NCBI GenBank assembly: GCA_946800325.1
Contig: OX326960.1
Coordinates: 37,787,629 to 37,851,628 of the forward strand
Source: Luzula sylvatica
Taxonomy: Eukaryota; Streptophyta; Magnoliopsida; Poales; Juncaceae
Length of the DNA stretch: 64,000 bases
Reading direction: 5' to 3'
The notes under the pieces are model-generated. The model did no database searches and was not told the DNA's origin. It saw only the letters and a list, made by a program, of their open reading frames with translations. Positions 59,421 to 64,000 of the stretch are shown here, one piece after another (position 1 is the first letter of the stretch; each line of letters starts with the position of its first letter). The translations under genes were made by a program, and so were the position numbers.

Positions 59421-59829
59421 ATATATATATATATATATATATATAGGCCTTGAAGTTGACTAATAAAATAATTCAAATTACTTAATTTCTTAAAGAGTTA
59501 CATGTTCGTATAATTAAGCCAATTACTATTGATTGTGGATTATGTGGTGTTGTTTCTACAAGTAATATTATAATTTACATCATTATGTTATAATAATAAA
59601 AAACTTTTCAAGTCATTTTGATCGCAAATACACTGAAAAGTAATAAAAATATAAATTACAATTGATAAAATATTAGAATAGATTTACGAGACCAACGGTT
59701 TGTGCACGCCCGGTCGTTGAATTCAACAAGAGAGCAATGCATGACAATTTGATTTTTTATTTTGACAACTTAACAGACTTTAAACGCACGTCAAAAAAAA
59801 ACTATAAACGGTAATGCAAAAATATATTA

Positions 59830-60400
<571 letters not shown>

Positions 60401-60947
60401 GCAGATCATGTAGCTAGCAAATTGTGACAATTAGCAGAGACCCGTGATTTTAAAATGTCCCATAATTATTGTTTAGTATGTAGTGATGCGTAATTAATAG
60501 TTTAAAAAAGACCCATCTAGATTAAAAAGATGATATTTAAATGATAATATTTTATATTAATTTTGTATTTAAAAAATATTTATATTAAAATTAAAATTAA
60601 AATTAAAATTAATATTAATATATCATTAGTCTGATTATTTTTTTTTGTCAAAAATTCCAAAAAATATTGGGCCAGCTGTGAATAGACATATCAGAATTTA
60701 GGTTTAAAAAAACTGTTGTAACTTACTAACTTGGATCGTTGACTCGTTGTATGTCCGGATCATGTGATACCATGTATCATGTATGTATTCGTACATGTAT
60801 TATGATTTATGACTGTATTCGTAATTTCGTCGATGTATGAATTACGAGCAATAAATGGAGAGAATAAAGAGACGGACACGTGGGGCCGAGAAGTGGCCGT
60901 AGGATGGCCGCCTCAGGCACGAAAGCCAACCCATTCCAATCCCTCCC

Positions 60948-60954
60948 TTTATAT
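60948..60954 (+). promoter_or_regulatory. Candidate TATA box of GSH1
   Basis: TTTATAT lies about 20 bases after CCAATCCC. A CT-rich leader ((CT)n at 61010-61031) follows about 55 bases downstream, then the start codon at 61315. The position fits a core promoter. Confidence 0.45.
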
Positions 60955-61314
60955 CTACTGCCAGTCTGCCACACTAGATTCCTATTTCCTACCTCTACCC
61001 TCCTTCCTCTCTCTCTCTCTCTCTCTCTCTCCTCCTCCTACCCTAGATTCCTGCGACCATATTTTATATTCTCCTGGTAATAAACCCATTTTTTCAGTTT
61101 CCTTACTTCTTTCTTTCTTTCTTTCATTTCGGTGCAGAAAAGTAGATTCTTTGCATTGTCCCAGCTCGTAATTCTTACAATTTGATTACAGTTTTATGCT
61201 TGTTGTAAAGTTAATTTTGTTTTAAGTTAATGGGTTAAACTGGAGCAATTTAGGTTCCTGATATTGAATTTATCGTTTTGTCTGAATTGTGTAGGAAATT
61301 CGGACAGGAGAGTA

Positions 61315-64000
61315 ATGGCGGTGGCTTCTAGGTTACAACTTTACCAAAATATTCACCGAAATGATACCATAAACCTTAATTTGAAGGAGAAAGAGCTCAA
61401 ATTTAGCAAAAAGTTCGCAAATTTTGGTCACAATGGAGTAAAACGAGCAAATAGAATGGTTCTGCATGCCAGTCCTCCAACTGAGGATGCAGTGGTGGCC
61501 ACTGAACCACTAACAAGAGAGGATCTCGTTGCATACTTAGCCTCTGGTTGCAAATCCAAGGAGAAATGGAGGTAATTAGTTTCTCAAATTGTCGTGTTAA
61601 ATTGATTGGGACATATATCCAAATAATATTTTCTCGGGGTTATACTTAGAAATTGGAAGTGTTAACTGTTAAGGTACTGAAATGAAATATTGTTACTTAA
61701 TTGTCAAATTTTGTAGAGGTTAAGCAAATCTGGCAGCATATTCTCTACTTAATTAACACTTGCACTAACCAACTTGCTGAATAAATTAATCATAACCATC
61801 TAAGAATCCTAACTTAATATACTGTTAATTGTTTAGATTATTATATTATCCAACTTATTTTGACCTTTGTTTCGAAAGTGACGCACATATTAACTTTCTT
61901 TTTCGTATTGCTCAAAAAAATTACATACTTGATCAGTGCAATTTTAATTTTTGTTTCAGGATTGGAACTGAGCATGAAAAATTTGGGTTCGAAATTGGGA
62001 CTTTGCGCCCAATGAAATACGAACAAATTAGCGAATTACTAAATAGTATTTCAGAGAGGTTTGATTGGGATAAAATCATGGAAGGAGATTATGTTATTGG
62101 CCTCAAACAGGTCAATATTAATCTCGAATTAAATCTTGGAAATAGATAGAAAATAATATTATTTTTTGTTTTTGGATTTTTAGGGGAAGCAGAGCATATC
62201 GTTAGAGCCAGGTGGCCAATTCGAGTTAAGTGGGGCCCCTCTCGAAACTCTTCATCAGACTTGTGCTGAGGTCAACTCTCATCTTTATCAGGTGATAACC
62301 CAAATTAAGTTTAATTAAGATTAAATTAAGTTTCAATTTGTGCAATTAAGCATGAATTGTATCCAATTTAACCAAATTTGATGTTAATTTGGTAATTATT
62401 GATAGGTGAAAGCCGTGACAGAGGAAATGGGAATTGGATTTCTGGGAATTGGTTTCCAGCCAAAATGGGGTTTGAAAGATATTCCTATAATGCCCAAAGT
62501 ATATTCCTTTTTACCCTATTATTATTTCCATTTTTATGTTGTATTATTATACTAACCCTTTAATTATTTGTGTTATGTATTTTTAAAATATAGGGCCGTT
62601 ATGATATAATGAGGAATTATATGCCTAAAGTTGGTACTCTTGGCCTTGACATGATGTTTCGTACCTGTACCGTTCAGGTATATCATTTTTTCCATTTAAC
62701 AATTTATAAAAAATAAGAAAAAATAATAAATCTTATTTTATTTTTGTAATTAGGTTAATCTCGACTTTAGTTCTGAGGTGGACATGATTAGGAAATTCCG
62801 CGCAGGCCTTGCTCTTCAGCCTGTACGTATACATATACTCTCCCGTTTTATAACTTTATCGATTACAATGTTATATAATTAACTTATTATTTCAATATTT
62901 TATATATTTGAAAAAAGATTGCGACTGCAATATTTGCAAATTCGCCCTTCACAGAAGGAAAACCAAATGGGTTTCTTAGCATGAGAAGGTATTAGTTTTT
63001 TTCTTCACCATATTTAGGTATTTTGAAAGTTACTTTTTACTAATTTGTAAAAAAAATATATATTGCAGTCAAATATGGACCGATACGGATAATAATCGTT
63101 GCGGAATGCTCCCTTTTGTTTTTGACGACTCTTTTGGGTAAAAATACTAAAATTCTTTATTATTAATTTTTTTTTTTGAAATTATAATATATTATTAAAT
63201 TATTAATCGTATATATTTCTTAATAAACAGATTTGAACAATATGTGGATTATGCTTTGGATGTACCGATGTATTTCGTGTATCGAAACAAGAGCTATGTC
63301 GATTGCACTGGATTGTCCTTTAGGGTCTCTCTCTCTTAAATACTTCTTAAACATCATAACTTGTTCAAAATTTAATTTTAATTAATTTTAAAAAATTGCA
63401 GGATTTTATGAAAGGAAAATTGGCGTCAATTCCAGGGGAATTACCGACACTAAACGACTGGGAGAATCATCTCACTACAATTTTTCCCGAGGTTCTCTCT
63501 CTCTCTCTCTCTCCAATTATAATTTAATTTATAAAGATATTAATTATAAATATATTTTGTTCAGGTGAGATTGAAGAGGTATTTGGAAATGAGAGGGGCT
63601 GACGGTGGGCCCTGGAGGAAGCTATGCGCATTGCCTGCATTTTGGGTTGGGTTGTTGTACGACGAGGTGTCGTTGCAGAACGTTCTAGACTTGACTTCTG
63701 ATTGGACGAAAGAAGAACGCGACATGCTAAGAAGAAAGGTTCCACTTTATTTATATTATTATTTCTAAGCATTATTAAGTTTTTGTATTTGTAATTAATG
63801 TTTTGATTTTGTGAAGGTGCCGGTTACGGGATTGAAGACTCCATTTAGGGACGGGCTGTTGAAACATGTGGCCGATGATGTTTTGAAACTGGCCAAGGTT
63901 ATTTTCGTAATTCTACTCGCTATAAATTATTTGTATTTTATTTGATTGTATTTTGTGTAGGATGGATTGGAGAGGAGAGGGTATAAAGAAGCTGGTTTCT
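61315..64000 (+). CDS. GSH1: Glutamate-cysteine ligase, chloroplastic (partial, continues right)
   Basis: Coding exons: 61315-61571, 61960-62110, 62184-62291, 62406-62498, 62594-62677, 62754-62822, 62918-62988, 63069-63137, 63231-63324, 63402-63491, 63565-63738, 63817-63897 and 63961 onward. That is 460 residues of an expected 520 or so. All joins are GT-AG and in frame. The first 70 or so residues are basic and serine-rich, a plastid transit peptide. Family signatures are [49 protein letters not shown] and [12 protein letters not shown]. The enzyme joins glutamate and cysteine with ATP, the committed and glutathione-inhibited step of glutathione synthesis. C163 and C383 keep the 220-residue spacing of the regulatory disulfide CC2 that controls dimerisation. 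The second pair CC1 is broken (C326, but S341). The leader probably holds an intron ending at GTGTAG near 61294; its donor may be CTG|GTAATA at 61077. Confidence 0.97.

Overview
The window reads as nuclear DNA of a eudicot plant. It is AT-rich, with sparse genes carrying short GT-AG introns, plant-only protein families, and intergenic space filled by nested transposable elements. Six host genes are supported. They are an intronless ankyrin/tandem-CCCH zinc-finger protein (5942-7633, +), a short VARLMGL-motif (TRM/LONGIFOLIA-like) protein (14939-15655, -), a two-exon 2-oxoglutarate/Fe(II) dioxygenase (17266-18301, +), a 12-exon peroxisomal acyl-CoA oxidase ACX4 ending in the PTS1 SRL (24082-26460, -), a vacuolar-type zinc transporter MTP1 with a 5'UTR intron (46208-47410, -), and the plastid glutamate-cysteine ligase GSH1 (61315 to beyond the right edge, +). 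The GSH1 sequence keeps one of the two known regulatory cysteine pairs and lacks the other, a state reported for plants outside the rosids, so a non-rosid eudicot is the best inference.

Layout. 1-5900: intergenic, with a 274-bp tandem duplication, a degenerate AATACG satellite and (TCA)n tracts, then the CCCH gene. 7634-14938: gene-free, holding three long-inverted-repeat, Mutator-like non-autonomous elements, each with a perfect 9-bp target duplication; one is nested inside another. 14939-18301: the VARLMGL gene and the dioxygenase, with a duplicated block in the interval between them. 18664-23797: a 5'-truncated L1-type LINE with a perfect 17-bp target duplication, about 270 bp past the ACX4 stop. 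26773-32101: a hAT-like MITE, an AT-rich stretch, a second hAT MITE with very long G and C runs, and a LINE 3' fragment. 35177-43389: a decayed LINE on the minus strand, interrupted by a hAT MITE (8-bp duplication) and by an LTR-like 1.46-kb insertion. 46208-48500: MTP1. 49638-51953: a three-deep nest (Tourist-like element inside a (TA)n-flanked MITE inside a hAT element). 52000-60900: AT-rich repeats without genes, including a second (TA)n-flanked MITE and a 23-bp-type minisatellite. 60900-64000: the GSH1 promoter region and the first 13 complete coding exons plus part of the next.

The genes are not an operon-like unit; they are independent loci. Zinc handling (MTP1), glutathione synthesis (GSH1), peroxisomal short-chain beta-oxidation (ACX4) and stress-type CCCH regulation lie together only by position.

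The most unusual structure is in the LTR-like insertion at 39510-40979. It has seventeen copies of the 14-bp palindrome TCCGTTGYAACGGA (with variants), spaced mostly about two or about five helical turns apart, upstream of a TATA box that itself sits in the loop of an inverted repeat. Each palindrome carries two AACGG cores, the core of plant MYB3R (MSA) and c-Myb-type sites. All protein identifications are from reading the translations; no database search was possible.
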